A stretch of 64,000 nucleotides of DNA from Acanthopleura granulata. Lineage: Eukaryota > Mollusca > Polyplacophora > Chitonida > Chitonidae. A program made the translations under genes and the position numbers. The stretch lies in contig JABBOT010000080.1 of assembly GCA_016165875.1 (NCBI GenBank), positions 46,202,132 to 46,266,131 on the forward strand, written 5' to 3'. Shown here in pieces: positions 48,300 to 60,272 of this stretch. The notes below the pieces were generated by a model, which was not told the origin of the DNA, did no database searches, and was given only the letters and a program-made list of their open reading frames with translations. Position 1 is the stretch's first letter. Each line of letters opens with the position of its first letter.

Positions 48300-49110
48300 T
48301 TACAGTTGTTTTTAGATGTTCCCCTTATACTCCATGTAGAATTCAGTTCTCGGGTAGTCACAACCTGCAAACGTGGTATAATATCTGATCCAATCTGACA
48401 TTATCACGAGCTTTATTGTACATTCGAGAAACAATCTCGGAAACATTTGGAAATAAATTGGTCATCTGTATGATGCCGATCGTGGTCGATGAATTATTCA
48501 TTAATGAATTTGATTATGTGTAAAATTACCTCTGTAATGCATTATGGAAACAGCCACATTCACTCAAGGGTACTTTAACATGAAAACAAAAACGACCAAG
48601 ACAGCATAGCCACAGTTTCATTTATCGGCTATCTGATGACCGAGAGTCTAGAGCCATGAGGTCGTCTGCTCTCATGTTACGAGATGGAACACCGGCTTAG
48701 CGCGCAACTCCATGAAATCTCCAAGAACACAACATGTTCTTGAGAAATGAGTTCTCTAATTGAAAGTTGGCAGCGGCTTTATCGGTTTCCTTGACTGTTG
48801 TGACATGATAATAAAATTTTTATTGGCTTTGAGCAAAGAGGTTTGTGAGGCGTCTCTGGCTAGAATATAACCTAGTTTTCTTTTCAGTTCAATTTGTAAA
48901 TGTCTGATATCAAAACCTTGTCATTGCATATGGGTGGTGTTTTTCATTTCCAGTAAAAGTACTTCATCTTTTCCTTCCAAGAAAAGTGAGCTCCTACCTA
49001 TGAGCGTAACACCGACTTAAAATATTTAACACCTATGTAGCAATCAGATGAGAAAATAAGCATACCCGTTAAATTTATCAAGAAATATGTTGCAAAGGCT
49101 TCTAGTGTAT
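48300..49110. other. Non-coding stretch
   Basis: AT-rich sequence with no open frame of interest and no recognised repeat. Confidence 0.4.
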
Positions 49111-49117
49111 CAGTTGA

Positions 49118-49229
49118 CTGGCTTACGTGACTCTCACCAATGCGGTCGCCGTGAGTTCAAGCCCAGCTCACGCTGGTGGTGGGTCTCCTCGGCTTCTACC
49201 AGGTTTTCTTCAACCATAATGCTGGCCAC
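49118..49229 (+). mobile_element. SINE, left half (split by insertion)
   Basis: A SINE body (CACCAATGCGGTCGCCGTGA, CAGCTCACGCTGGTGG, ACCATAATGCTGGCCAC) stops at 49,229. Its right half resumes at 50,297 with CCACTGTCGTATAAG, so a later element inserted into it. Confidence 0.75.
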
Positions 49230-50296
49230 TGTTACGAGGCACATGTCGTGATTACATGTGTCCGGGTTAGGAACCGCGTAAGTTTAAGGCCCACACAAGG
49301 TGATTAAATTCACGGTCGGGTATAAGTTGGTTTGGCGTGGCTGATTGTCCAGATGGACAATGCTACATCATGGCCCAAGCGGAAATTCCCACAGATGTGT
49401 CAAAGATGGTTCTCGCCGTTGGTCCCCATTAATGTTACTCAAAAGCGGAAAGAGCGCACCTCCAGACGATTTATGAAGTCAGATAACGCAGGCTTCAAAA
49501 TTTACGACCGGTGATTTAGAAACAAAAGATTTACTTGTTCACTGCTATATAAGTGAATCCAAAATTTCAATGAAGGAGAAGTCTTTTGGCCACTCAAACG
49601 CTACATTACTGTGCTTCCTGATACCCCCGATCTAAGACTATAACTTCTCTCCTTTGGAGATATCCTATGCTTTCGGACTTCACCAAACTGAACTGTTATT
49701 GACTTGTTTTGGCTGGCGTTCGCTCTCTCTCCACTTTGAACCCGGGACAGCGGCACTTAGTAAGTATAAGTAGTAAGTATATATTAAAGAACTCTTTTCT
49801 TGTTATTTAACCCCTTGTCGTTGTAGTCACTTTGTCCACAGGTTTATCAATAAAACTATATAGTTTTATAAAGGTTACGGGTATAGTTAGTGGCAACCTC
49901 AGCGCATAGTTTCCACTCTGGACGTTGTGTTACCTAGTTGTGTCTGACAAGACTATATAGGCTCCATCGTGAGGGTTTCCCTAAAACTCTTCCACTCAAA
50001 ACGCTTCCTCTACAAACTCTGCGCTCGGATCAAGTAGCCACACAAACCCTTACCCCGTATCAATTGGTAGCAGAGCGTGGTTTGTTTCAAAGTGACACAT
50101 CTGTGGGAATTTCAGCTTGGGCCATGATGTAGCATTGTCCATCTGGACAATCAGCCAAGAAAAACGAACTTAAACCCGACCGTGAATTTAATCACCTTGT
50201 GTGGGCCTTAAACTTACGCGGTTCCTAACCCGGACACATGTAATCACAACATGTGCCTCGTAACATTATCCCCCCACTCGAAAAAAACCCGTATCA
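49230..50296 (+). mobile_element. Rearranged LTR-like element inserted in a SINE
   Basis: The element starts TGTTACGAGG and ends CGTATCA, with CCAC on both sides (49,226-49,229 and 50,297-50,300) as a 4-bp target duplication. Positions 49,230-49,402 and 50,093-50,265 are inverted copies of 173 bp with about seven mismatches by my reading. An LTR-like unit may span 49,230-50,062 (TGTTACG...CGTATCA), followed at 50,065 by TGGTAGCAGAGCG, which looks like a primer-binding site. Only 28 bp later the inverted copy of the LTR start begins. There is no coding sequence. It may be a defective retrotransposition product of an LTR element, or a fold-back element. Confidence 0.7.
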
Positions 50297-50385
50297 CCAC
50301 TGTCGTATAAGGGCAATGTTCTTGAGTACGGGGTAAAACATCAATCAAAAAAATCAATACATAAATAAATAAATAAACTGTATAA
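50297..50385 (+). mobile_element. SINE, right half and tail
   Basis: CCACTGTCGTATAAG, then CTTGAGTACGGGGTAAAACA, and an ATAAATAAATAAATAA tail complete the SINE interrupted at 49,229. Confidence 0.75.
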
Positions 50386-50389
50386 AAAG

Positions 50390-51440
50390 TTCAACGAAGT
50401 AATGGAAGTTCCTGTTTTTAGGCATCAGGCATTGTCTGTAATATATATTGACACATACTGGTTGGAAGTGCAACATATAGTAAGCGGACTGGACATCATA
50501 AATTGCCCCACCAATCTGACATCAGTCTTGCCATCCTTAGTCCTTAATATATACATGCACGGAAATATACGCTTACTTGTACAAACATATATGCTGCTTT
50601 GAGGAGTCATTCCAAAAACAATTCACACCACAAATAAGGTTTTCTATACAATAACTTAGTGTTTCTACTGTTTTGGCTTGAAAATCTGTTGTACATCATA
50701 TGCAAGCACACGTGTATCATGTATGGCAGTTGTGTTTGACAGTGTTGCTATTATCCCAACAATATGTCGGTAGTTACTTATCATGTAGTCTTTATGCCGC
50801 AGGTTTACGCTCCCAAAAAAACTGAAATGAGCGACGGCTTGGCACATTCTTTCACCACGCTTTGTCCACTGGGGTTATGAGAGCAAAATTAAACAGTCCA
50901 TGTATAAAAACTGTTTACATTTACACCTTTTCTAAACTTACCTGTGTCCTCCAGCCATGAAAATGGCTACAGGGATAAATTTCATGTTCAGTGATACAAC
51001 AATCAACGAAGCAAATAACACAACAGCCGAATTTCACTTGGTGAACTCATTTGTCAAGACATAGCCATGTTCCTAGGTATTTAATTGATCTCTCCGATAA
51101 GCGAGTGCACCGTCTCCTGGCCTGAGATCTTATAAGCTCGGCACACACGAAGGCTTAAGACGCGACTCAATTTAAATGGTAGTGCGGAGTTGCTTACAGT
51201 CTCCGACTGATATACACCATATGGCCGACATACACGCTATGGTACATACTCTAGCGCTGAGAACGTGACGCAAAATGGTCGAATTGGGTTGAGTTGGGTT
51301 TTAAATGGAAAATGAACAGACCACCTCATGGTTCTATGCTCCTGGCTATGCAGCGATATAAAGACGTAAATTAAATTGTTAAATTATTTCAATTTAAAAT
51401 ATCCTTGAATAAAAGTAGTGGTTCTATTTCACACAAGTAT
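50390..51440. other. Non-coding stretch
   Basis: No supported gene or recognised repeat; open frames are short and lack similarity to known domains. Confidence 0.4.
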
Positions 51441-51545
51441 ATTATGGCTGTACGTGGGAAGGTTTGCCAACAAACTGCCAATGGTCATGGGTTTTCCGCG
51501 GGGCTCTGTCCGGTTTCCTTTGCCCACAAAACATCACCTATACAC
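51440..51545 (+). mobile_element. SINE fragment
   Basis: This contains TACGTGGGAAGGTTTGCCAA, CTGCCAATGGTCATGGG, GGGGCTCTGTCCGGTTTCC and then diverges before the tail. It keeps the GGGCTCTG(T/C)CCGGTTTCC core. Confidence 0.6.
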
Positions 51546-52289
51546 CACACATTCCCCATGATCCAAGCCATCACCAAAAAGACAAAACTGATCTTGAAAT
51601 GTATCAGATTATAGCACCGATAATGCTTCTGATCTTGACAAATGTGCTCATACATGTGGCAGGCTGGATGTCTCAGGCTAAAAGACGACAGAAGATGAAG
51701 ACTTCAAATCTGAAATATTATTATAGAGTTTTAACGATTGACATTGATATCGAGGATTGTTAAATATAAAGAATCGTAAACGTTTACAAGGGAGAATCAA
51801 AACAATGAATCCCGGTTGATAAAACACTGCTCCAGTGTTCCGTTAAAAAGAATATATACAACATCATGAAACAAAAATGTGTCAGCCTACAACAGTTGTT
51901 ATTACAGATTTGTAAGAAAATAGGACGATTTATGAGTACGGATTGAACGAGAAATCTAACCATACCAGGTAATGCCATGAGCGTCAGAATGAAAAAGAGA
52001 AAGATTTATATACAACAACTATGCTCAATATATTCCATTTCGCAGAAATATTTTGCAAAAGTTTCAACATAACCGTTGAAGTATAACTGAGGCCATTTTC
52101 ATACAAATATACTGCGCATGAAACTTTGCATTAAACATAACACGTATACTCCAGTGGATAATTTCAAGGCATAGATTACAGTAATCGAAGTAATCTTTTC
52201 AGAGGCAGTGCTAACAGAACACACGCTGGTATGAACTGTTCAGCAAGAGTTCAAATGCCTGTCAGGTGACTAAAACATGCTAAGACGCC

Positions 52290-53142
52290 TATTAATAAGG
52301 TATAGTTGAATAGCGCAACTGTGGAAACCATAGAGTCACAGGGGAGTATTTCCGTCGCTCACCGGTGCCTCTGTTTTCGATATTATGGGCAGCATCCTTT
52401 AAGAATTTCTCAGCCACTGTCGTCTGCTCGCTCTTCGGCTTACCGGCCTCTACGGTCACGGGACTTAAAATGAGCAGTGCCCACGCCAAGGTAATCATGA
52501 CGGCTGTATTCATGATGAGAACCCGAAATATGACTGAAGTCACAGATGAAATATTAACTGACTGAATAAATTACTGACAGGCATTGGATAACTGAGTGAT
52601 GAAATATCATTAATAAGCTTAATGGAGACATTAAATAATGACATCAATAAAACTTTAACAACTTAAACAGTAACACTAATTAGTTTGATGTACGCGATAG
52701 CCGTCTGTATTACGGATAAAGGAAACCACAATAGGGCTACACGTTGTAAACCACAGACCTTTGGCAAGTTGCTGGCTAATTTTTTCACGTTTGATCTTCA
52801 GATTCTGCACGTTATATTGGCAAAAGACAAATGGTGCTGAAGGCTAATTAAAAAGTGTTGCCTCCAGACTTTGTCACCAATGTGCACCTAACAGTGAGAG
52901 TAGTTAACTATAGAAATTCGCACTTGCCAACATTTGGATGTGATACACTTTACACTAAGTCACGGCCAGATTTTTTATGGTGATCAATAACTTCAACATT
53001 ACCTGGATCCAGGATAATAGATTATATAAAAGGGAAGAAGTGCCATTATACTTGCTAAGTCTGATACACTCACGTCGTCTGTACTCGTGACTGGAATCGT
53101 TCCCAGAAGAATGTTGGATGTGACCGCAGCATCTGTTTTATA
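52290..53142 (-). pseudogene. Diverged secreted-peptide gene, probably inactive
   Basis: The minus strand has TATAAAA at 53,142-53,136 and an exon 1 sharing GGGAACGATTCCAG with the 44.8-kb gene. A GC donor (GCAAGT at 53,055-53,050) stands in place of GT. Exon 2 has its ATG at 52,513 and ends at 52,363 before GTGAGC. The acceptor used by the paralogues reads GG instead of AG directly before exon 2, so splicing would need an AG slightly upstream. The coding part is 151 nt, three codons shorter than in the paralogues. The signal peptide ends VEA as usual and the AEKFLKDAAHN core is recognisable, but both Lys-Arg pairs are gone. No Glu-rich third exon was found downstream. Confidence 0.65.
52735..52795. 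mobile_element. Short SINE-like segment of second type
   Basis: ACCACAGACCTTTGGCAAGTTGC-type sequence (two partial blocks) resembles segments at 13,250-13,310, 33,205-33,235, 43,295-43,330 and 63,755-63,790, a second short repeat family. Confidence 0.4.
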
Positions 53143-53749
53143 CTTACCTCTGGTCACATCTGGCTGACGATTCGTCCCTCCGGCAGATAACATCCAGGCC
53201 ACCTTTCCGTCAGTTGACTGAGGTCCGCCAAGCTATACAAGAAGCAAATGGACAACAAAAGAGCTTGAACATCCAAGAGGCAAAAAGTCTTGGACTAGAA
53301 ATTAAAATAAGAACGGCATATGTTGATAACTCTTAATGTATCCACACACGATAAAAATGCACAAACGCTTGGAACATGTGTCCCTAAAAAGTTTTTAACA
53401 CTAAGCTGTGAATTTTCACCTGACTTCTGCTTCTGTTAGCATAACAAAAATGGCCATCAACATATCAGTAATATTTTCATCAGTTGAGAAAATTGTCTCT
53501 CTGTCGTTTTTCGGAAAGTAAAGTGATCTTAAATATATACATTTGCTGTCAAGAAAAATTTTACAAAATACAATACCCATGAAACATGTTACGGTTAATA
53601 TGATAACATAACAAGGATGGTATTTGGGAGCAGAATGTTCAAAATTCAGCATGTTCTCATTTATTCTCACAAAATCAGTGCACTATTAGCTAAAATATAA
53701 ACCCATAATGTGTGTAAATGGTTTGTCCCTGGACACACACTCAATTAGG

Positions 53750-54260
53750 TGTAAGTTTATACCCTCGAAAAGGGTTTGAACAAACATCATAAGAAAGAGT
53801 ATGAATTAAGAAAAGGGTGAGAACAGGTGTAGATTAACACCTTTTGAAAAGAGTGTGAGTTAACACCCTTTTGAAAGGGTGTAGATTAACACCCTATGGA
53901 AAGGGTGCGAATTGATACATTTTCTAAAAGGTGTATATTCACACCTTTTAGAAAGGGTGTGATTTAACACTCTTTGGAAAGGGTGTGAATTAACAATCTT
54001 TGGAAAGGGTGTAGATTTACACCTCATGGAAAGGTTGTGAATTTGCACCCTTTGGAAAGAGTGTAGATGAGCACTCTTTGGAAAGGGTGTGGATAAACAC
54101 CTTTCAGAAAAAGTATGAACAGACACCGTTCTAAAATGTTGCAAAATAACCCCTTTTGGAGAAGGTGCAAAGTAACATGTTTCAAAAGGTATGAATTAAC
54201 GCCTTTCAGAAATGTTTGCAGACCAACAGGCATTTACACTGTTTAGAAAGGGTGCATTCT
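53750..54260 (+). repeat. 26-bp minisatellite with palindromic units
   Basis: About 19 degenerate copies of a unit such as AAAGGGTGTGAATTAACACC followed by CTTTGG. Each unit is itself an imperfect inverted repeat (AAGGGTGT...ACACCCTT) around an AT-rich centre. Related single units appear near 31,860-32,030, 55,930-56,150 and 61,300-61,480. Minus-strand open frames in this interval are by-products of the repeat. Confidence 0.85.
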
Positions 54261-54264
54261 CCAA

Positions 54265-56290
54265 TTTAAAATGGTTTACATACCATTCAGAATGTAAACA
54301 ACATGAGGCTAATGTAGAAAATTATCTTGCTGCTCCATTTAAATGGTATACATGTACATCTGTATTTGCATCTGCTTTCTGCCCCAAGCTCACTCCTTAG
54401 AGTCTGTCCAGAGTTAACCCATCATGGATGACATACTAAAACAGCAGTAGTGGTAGTAAACCCAAATGACGTTTACTCAAAGACACTATACATAAGACTT
54501 TCGCCTTATAAAATTCCATCTCACTGTTGTAATGAAACATCCCCCAAGTTAAATAAATCAAAAGAGGCTGTACACAAAATGTTTCGTCTAAAATGGTAAA
54601 ATATGTGGCGTTTTCACGGAAAATCTAGAGTAAAGTTTGCTTAATCTCATAATAAACGTTAAAAGCATTTGAGAGACATGCCTCGATAAAATATAAACAA
54701 TAAGACTTATTCTGCAGGATAATGTACTTTTGTCTTCCATCAAAATGAATGTAAGTGTCACCAACGTTGAACATGTATGTGTGTGTTTAGAATCACTCTT
54801 TCGCGTACTTTTTTTTTCATTTCTATGCAGAATGTTAACTTGTTCCATACTTCCTATGATTATTGTCCTAACTACAGTTGGTCTAGAGTAAAGTAATTCC
54901 ATACAAAATATTGGTATTCCCAACGCTGCAGTTGTGTTGTACACTTTGGATGCACATCTCACGTAGGACAACCAATGGGTGACCAATAGTCTATCCAGCC
55001 CAAGGAGAAAATCCGTGGCTTCGAACGATGGCTCTCTCTCCATTGTTTCTTTGCTATTTCTCTCATCATATCAGGCAATGAGTTTTAATTCTCCGGGAAT
55101 CCTAATAAGTAATTTTATACAAATTGATTCTCATTTATCCAATTAGCAATGGTCTGTGGACAGGTCACCAACGTCGCCAGTGTTTCACATTACATACTGC
55201 TACGTGTTACAATGTGTGCCTGACTATACAGCTTTAAATGTACACGGGAATCGGTCCCATGCTGACTGCGCGTAACCATCTACCCGCCACATATAGGCTA
55301 AATGAATTTATGACTGGACATTAGACGGGTTTGCAATGAAATCAATTGCAAAGAACAGCATACATAGGAACACGCGGATTTGGGCCTCATTTACTTTACG
55401 ACAAATAACTTCAAAAGCTGGCTGGCTTTAACTCTGTTGTTAGAATATATAGGGTTTAGCTGCAGAGCACGATGGCCAAAACTGTTGTCTTACATCTTAC
55501 AAATATGAATATGTCTAAGTGTATGTACTTAACATCGGTGCAAAATTTATAAGAACATAAGGTTACCAGAGTTCAGCTCCATTTGGATCAATAGCGGTCT
55601 ATATAGGACACCAATTTTTTTCCTATCAGATCAATAATCAAACCAATGATGATCAAACAAGATAAAATATAGCCTACATCTGAGGCTATGTACATTGTCA
55701 TGAGAGACAGAAGCTAAACAAAGAAACGAAGAACAAATTCTGATGATGTATTATCCTAAATAACGGGATTTATTTGATTCCCCAGTGGCTGAGTGATCTA
55801 AAGCGCGGGCCCTAACACCACAATGTAGCCTGTATTACCAATTTGGTTCCAGGTTTCTTTCACTGGTTAACACCTCGGTACAAACCCTTATGACATGCAC
55901 CAGCTAGCCCCAGCCTTTTTTAAGATGCCGAAAAGGTGTTGTTTTAAATAAGTATCCTTTCAACTTTAGCTTGACACCTTTGTAACACCTTCAGATCTTG
56001 CTTGGAGCTTGTTAGGATGTCGAAAGGGTGTTTCGTGTCAGTTAATGCCCTTTTAAGAACAGATAAGCATCTTTTAAACTCCAACAATATGCTTTTGTCT
56101 CTTGTAAGGAGTGACATGAGTGTTCATCACCACAGAACACCCTTTTAATGCAACTTTAGCCACAGAAAGCCAACACTGTAAAATGTTATGGGCTGTTGTT
56201 TCATCACACAAGTGTTCATATGGGCGAATATATGCGATACGGGTAAGGAAAACCGTACACATTCATGAATACATGAATGGTGTGATCCCC
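54265..56290. other. Non-coding interval left of DIRS element
   Basis: No gene is supported. Around 55,785-55,870 the sequence CCCAGTGGCTGAGTGATCTA and AAGCGCGGGC resembles a tRNA-like SINE head. Positions 55,930-56,150 contain scattered AAAGGTGT/ACACCTTT units related to the 26-bp minisatellite. Confidence 0.45.
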
Positions 56291-56297
56291 AAAGAAA

Positions 56298-56522
56298 ATG
56301 GAATTTCCTATGCTTGAGCAGGGAGAATAAAAAGGCAAATTAATTTCTCCAAGGCACGAAGTTATCGCGAGCAAAGAAGTGTGAGCGTGTGGGATGGGGA
56401 GAGCTTGGGTGAAAGTCTTAGCACGGGGTTTCCGGGTTGAAAGCTTGTGTGCAATAGAGCAACTTCAATCTCGTCCATTATCCGAGCCGCTTGAAACGCC
56501 GTTTGTATGCCATTTTCCACCT
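56298..56522 (+). repeat. DIRS split direct repeat A1
   Basis: It starts ATGGAATTTCCT and matches 60,273 to about 60,508 throughout, including AAGGCAAATTAATTTCTCCA and GGCACGAAGTTATCG, with moderate divergence. A further copy is at 30,924-31,157. Confidence 0.8.
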
Positions 56523-56549
56523 TTCCGGTAGTACAACTATTCCACCTCA

Positions 56550-57297
56550 TACAATATGACTCGGAAGATCAATCGGTGAAAAATAAGCTGGACGAAATTC
56601 TAAGCAATATTGATTCTTCCGAACGCGAGATGTAGGCGGCAATTGATGCTAAAATAGCACGTCTGAGTGAAGAATTTTCCCAAACGTCCAGAGAAGTCCA
56701 AAAATACAAAAGAGGGAAGGAATACGTGTGGAAGAGAGAGGGAAACAAGCAAGAGTTTGACTTTAACAGCGACTTGTTGGAACTACTAGGGACAGTACAG
56801 TGGGGCCTCAGATATGGCAAAACTGACTACGACGATGAAGTTGTAGAAGAATTGGTGCAAACACTGACCACCAGAAACAAGCACATAAAGATGGCAGATT
56901 CATCAGAAGGCGGTTGGGAGACTGTGAGGCAGTATGTAACGAATGAGCTGGCCACCGATTCAGACGATGAAAAACGGATCAGCCGTGCTGAGATGAGAGC
57001 CGTAAAGAAAACCAAGGCAAGGAAACAGCGACCAGATAGGTTCAACCTAATGTCCAGGCCTGGAGGCGGAGGACAGGGAGCACATGCAACACAAGGCAGA
57101 GCGAACAGCGTGAGTCTACCTTCGGTGACAAGCCCGACTGGTGTCCAGCCCTGTCGGAGTGCGCCCCCACGGGGGAGGGGGGGCTATGCGAGGTCAGGCG
57201 CCTGTTTTCATTGCGGGGAAATCACTGGCGCCGTGAATGCCCATTCATTGCTGTCAACCCACAGGTCCCTAGAGGAGCCAGGACTACCAGTCAGTTA
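56550..57297 (+). pseudogene. DIRS gag-like gene with split zinc knuckle
   Basis: The frame ending at 57,297 encodes a hydrophilic, charged protein. Upstream the same frame reads back past a TAG at 56,632, through a Glu/Lys-rich predicted coiled-coil (SQTSREVQKYKRGKE). The C-terminal part is basic and Gly-rich (RPGGGGQG, PPRGRGGYARSGACFHCGE). The knuckle starts C-F-H-C at 57,203-57,214, but the expected H and final C are read only after a frame shift (HWRREC near 57,224-57,241). Such a basic zinc-knuckle protein is the usual first gene of DIRS elements. Confidence 0.72.
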
Positions 57298-57360
57298 AGT
57301 ACGTAATGAAAGCAGTGGCGATGACTTTAATAATTCCAGCGACAGCACTGGAGTAACAAA

Positions 57361-58060
57361 CGATTATTGTGAATATGAAGAAGGTACAGCGGACATTATA
57401 GTTAGAGGAAGGTTTAAAAAACATAGTCAATTTTGGCGGGACATAGGGTCAACTGATTTTGTAATTGATGTCAATGAAAACGGGGATAAGATCCCATTCT
57501 ATTTGACACCATTTGCCATGGAGCTCGGTCAGCGTTACGTCATGCAGATTTTATGACTAGCGCTATTAGAGATTTGTTAAGGAAAGGTCTCATTGTAAAG
57601 TGCAAGGACAAAGCGTATACTGTTAATCCATTGTCTGTGTCAATTCAAAGTTCCGGAAAGAAACGGCTTATACTTAATCTGAGCATTCTTAACAAACATA
57701 TCCTAAAGCTGTAAGTAAAATATGAAGACTGGAAGACGGCTTTAATGTATGTAGCCAAAGATTGCTGGTTGGTTACCTTTGATATACATGCTGCGTATCA
57801 CCACATTGACATATATAAGCCGCACAATGCATTTTTAGAGTTTTCATGAAATGATGCCAATGGTAAACATTACTATAAATTTTTGGTGTTACCTTTTGGC
57901 CTTTCAACTGTCCCCTTTGCTTTCACCAAGATAACGCGGCAGTTGTTGAAGAAATGGTGGGGTGAGGGCATAAAGTCATTTTTATCGATGATGGCTTCAT
58001 TGTTGGGCCCACTAAAAGCTAAAACGAAGAGGCAGGGACTGTGGTTAAGCGGGATCTTCT
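57361..58060 (+). pseudogene. DIRS reverse transcriptase, broken
   Basis: Fragments in order: QFWRDIGSTDFVIDVNENG and IPFYLTPFAMEL; LLRKGLIVKC and AYTVNPLSVSIQSSGKKRLI then LNLSILNKHI; after a stop, YEDWKTALMYVAKDCWLVTF, DIHAAYHHIDIY and YYKFLVLPFGLSTVPFAFTK. The active-site box F-I-D-D-G-F is at 57,981-57,998 and is intact, unlike copy 1. Stops (for example after LNKHILKL and FLEFS) and a frame shift before the active-site box disable the gene. The wording of the conserved blocks is typical of the DIRS superfamily. Confidence 0.8.
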
Positions 58061-59195
58061 AGTGCCCGGTTTGTACCGAAGGTCGATAGGTGTGAATGGG
58101 CCCCAGGGCAATCTACAGAGTGGCTGGGAGTTTGCTTAGATGCTGGATGTATGACACTAAGCACACCCGATTATCTCAATCAAGCTGGTCATGGGGAGTG
58201 TTTGTCACCTAATGATCCGAGCGTTGAGTATTCAAATAGCGGAAGCATCGGGTGGGATGCAAAGATTTGACTGTCCTCTGACAGCATAGAACAATCAAGA
58301 TTCTGGTGTAACAACATTCGATTGCATAGGTCCAAGCAGCTGTGTAGGGAATCGTTCTCATTCCAAATTGTTTATTCGCATGAGAGTTCAACAGGTTATG
58401 GTGGTGATTGTGTAGAAGTATGATGGCGCTTGGCGTTATGGCCAATGGTTAATGGTATGGGTCTGAAGTCGAGCAGAGCTTTACATGGAGAGAGCTGCAC
58501 GCAATAGCCCTGGTGTCACGTAGCTTTACGACCATTTTTCGGTCAGAGCGGGTCAAATGGTATACTGACAACATGGACGCTATGCGCATAGTGGAGAAGG
58601 GTAGCATGAAGCTCGAGCTGCAGAGACTGGGTAAGGCTATCTATGATATATGTATCAGGTAACAAATTTACATTGAAGTGAAGTGGATTCCACGATCAGA
58701 GAACGAAAGTGCCGATTATTTAAGAAAAATGGTGCATCATGACGATTGGTGAATCAGTACAGGTGTATTCGACTGGCTAAATCAGTTATGGGGCCATATG
58801 CTGTCGACAGATTTGCGTCACATTACAATAACAAACTAGGTAGATTTAACTCGAGATTCTGGAATCCGAGTTCAAAGAGAGTTGATGCTTTTACCCTCGA
58901 ATGGAGTGGTGACATGAACTGTCTAGTACCGCCTGTGCACTTGGTTTCAAGAGTGATAAAAACATATGGTGCCTTGCAAAACTAGGGGAACATTAGTTGT
59001 GCAACAGTGGTTTTCCGCAAATTATTGGCCTATGTTGTATTCAGGGGAAAACTTCATTCCCCAGGTTAAATCATGGGTGTACCTGCCACGAAAAGGAGAA
59101 CAGTATGTGCCTAGTTGGGTTCCAGGTGGCTTATTTGGAAAGACAAACCTTTACTTTAACATGATCGCTGTAAACGTGGATTTTGCAGAGCTATA
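58060..59195 (+). pseudogene. DIRS RNase H-like domain and linker, broken
   Basis: This is homologous to 29,120-30,250. It includes VKWYTDNMDAMRIVEKG-like sequence (about 58,553-58,605), an insertion of about 12 bp near 58,650, WIPRSENESADYLRKM (about 58,687-58,735), and the linker GPYAVDRFASHYNNKLGRFN, then SRFWNPSSKRVDAFTLEW and LVPPVHLVSRVI. Several frame shifts are present. Confidence 0.75.
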
Positions 59196-60175
59196 ATGCA
59201 TATTCCATACAATTTTTGGTGGAAACTCTAAAGGGCTTTCTGGGGGTGACAGCGGAGCAGGTGCCGGTCAGACTGAAAATGCCAATCTGTGATATGGCCA
59301 GTTTATTGACAGAGGCTGGAGCGAGCGCGACGAGTAAAAAGTACATGAGTGAATGTAGGGCGTGGAGAGCAACGGGGTGGCATACAAGACGCCGATTTCG
59401 CCATTGTATTGTGCATTATATTTCACAACAATTGTTCAACAGTCATGGTGTTTAAGTGCTGTTAAAACAACATTCTATAATATTAGGTACATGCATGATA
59501 TGCTGGGTGTGCAGACACCCACTAGAAATCCACTGGTTAAAAATGTGTTGGAAGGGGCCAAACGGAAATTAGGGAGGCCCCAGAGAAAGAAGCACCCAAT
59601 CATCCCTGAGCTATTGAAAAAAGTGTATGATGCGCATAAGGGAGGGGGGGGGGTGCCTAATCGATCAGAGAATTAGGTGTTTACTGGAGTATGCGGGGTT
59701 CTTCAGATCTCCAGAGTTGCCAACGATCCGGGGATGTGATGTGTTTTCTGAAACGTATATGAGTGTATTTGTTGAAAAATCTAAAACAGATATGTATATG
59801 GATGGGGCATGGGTAGTGATAGGTAGGACGGGCAGTGATTTATGCCCGGTACAGAACATTCAGCTGTATATATCTATGGCAAATATTCAAGACACCTCCA
59901 GTGAATATGTGTTCAGGGGCGTGGTAAGAAGTCAGGAGGGTTATAGGCTGAGACAGCCTGATGTGCCGCTGTCATATTCCCGATTGAGTGAGATTTTTAT
60001 AGAGGCGTTGCTACCATTTGTCCCAAATGTCTGAGAGTTGGAGGTGCGTCAGGGGGCGCTAATAGTGGCATCCCAGATAGGATGTTTAAACGCCATGGAA
60101 AAGTGAAAAGGCTGAAGACGGTTACACTAAAGATCGCATAGAAAATAGGCTAAGAGTTTCTTTGTCACTTGGCCT
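59183..60175 (+). pseudogene. DIRS tyrosine recombinase, HxxR deleted
   Basis: The N-terminal part (LLTEAGASATSKKYMSECRA) and middle part (YNIRYMHDMLGVQTPTRNPL, then VKNVLEGAKRKLG) precede the catalytic core, where the first Arg is in L-E-Y-A-G-F-F-R-S-P-E-L (about 59,683-59,718). The frame continues to VPNV at about 60,030. A deletion of about 20 bp there, relative to copy 1, removes the codons of the catalytic H-S-L segment and shifts the frame. The nucleophile Tyr codon (60,123-60,125, in E-D-G-Y-T-K-D) is preserved in another frame. A run of G near 59,642-59,652 breaks the frame as well. Confidence 0.75.
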
Positions 60176-60272
60176 GTTAGAATCCCTTACGTTTATTCTC
60201 GTGACACACGGCGCAAGCAAATGAAATATTGTTGGTCGATATACGGAGCGCGCACGTGAATGCTGGGGAGAT

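Noticed and set aside
53860..54233. Minus-strand frames with repeated S-T-P-F-P and H-x-F-Q-R-V motifs
   Set aside because: By-product of the 26-bp minisatellite.
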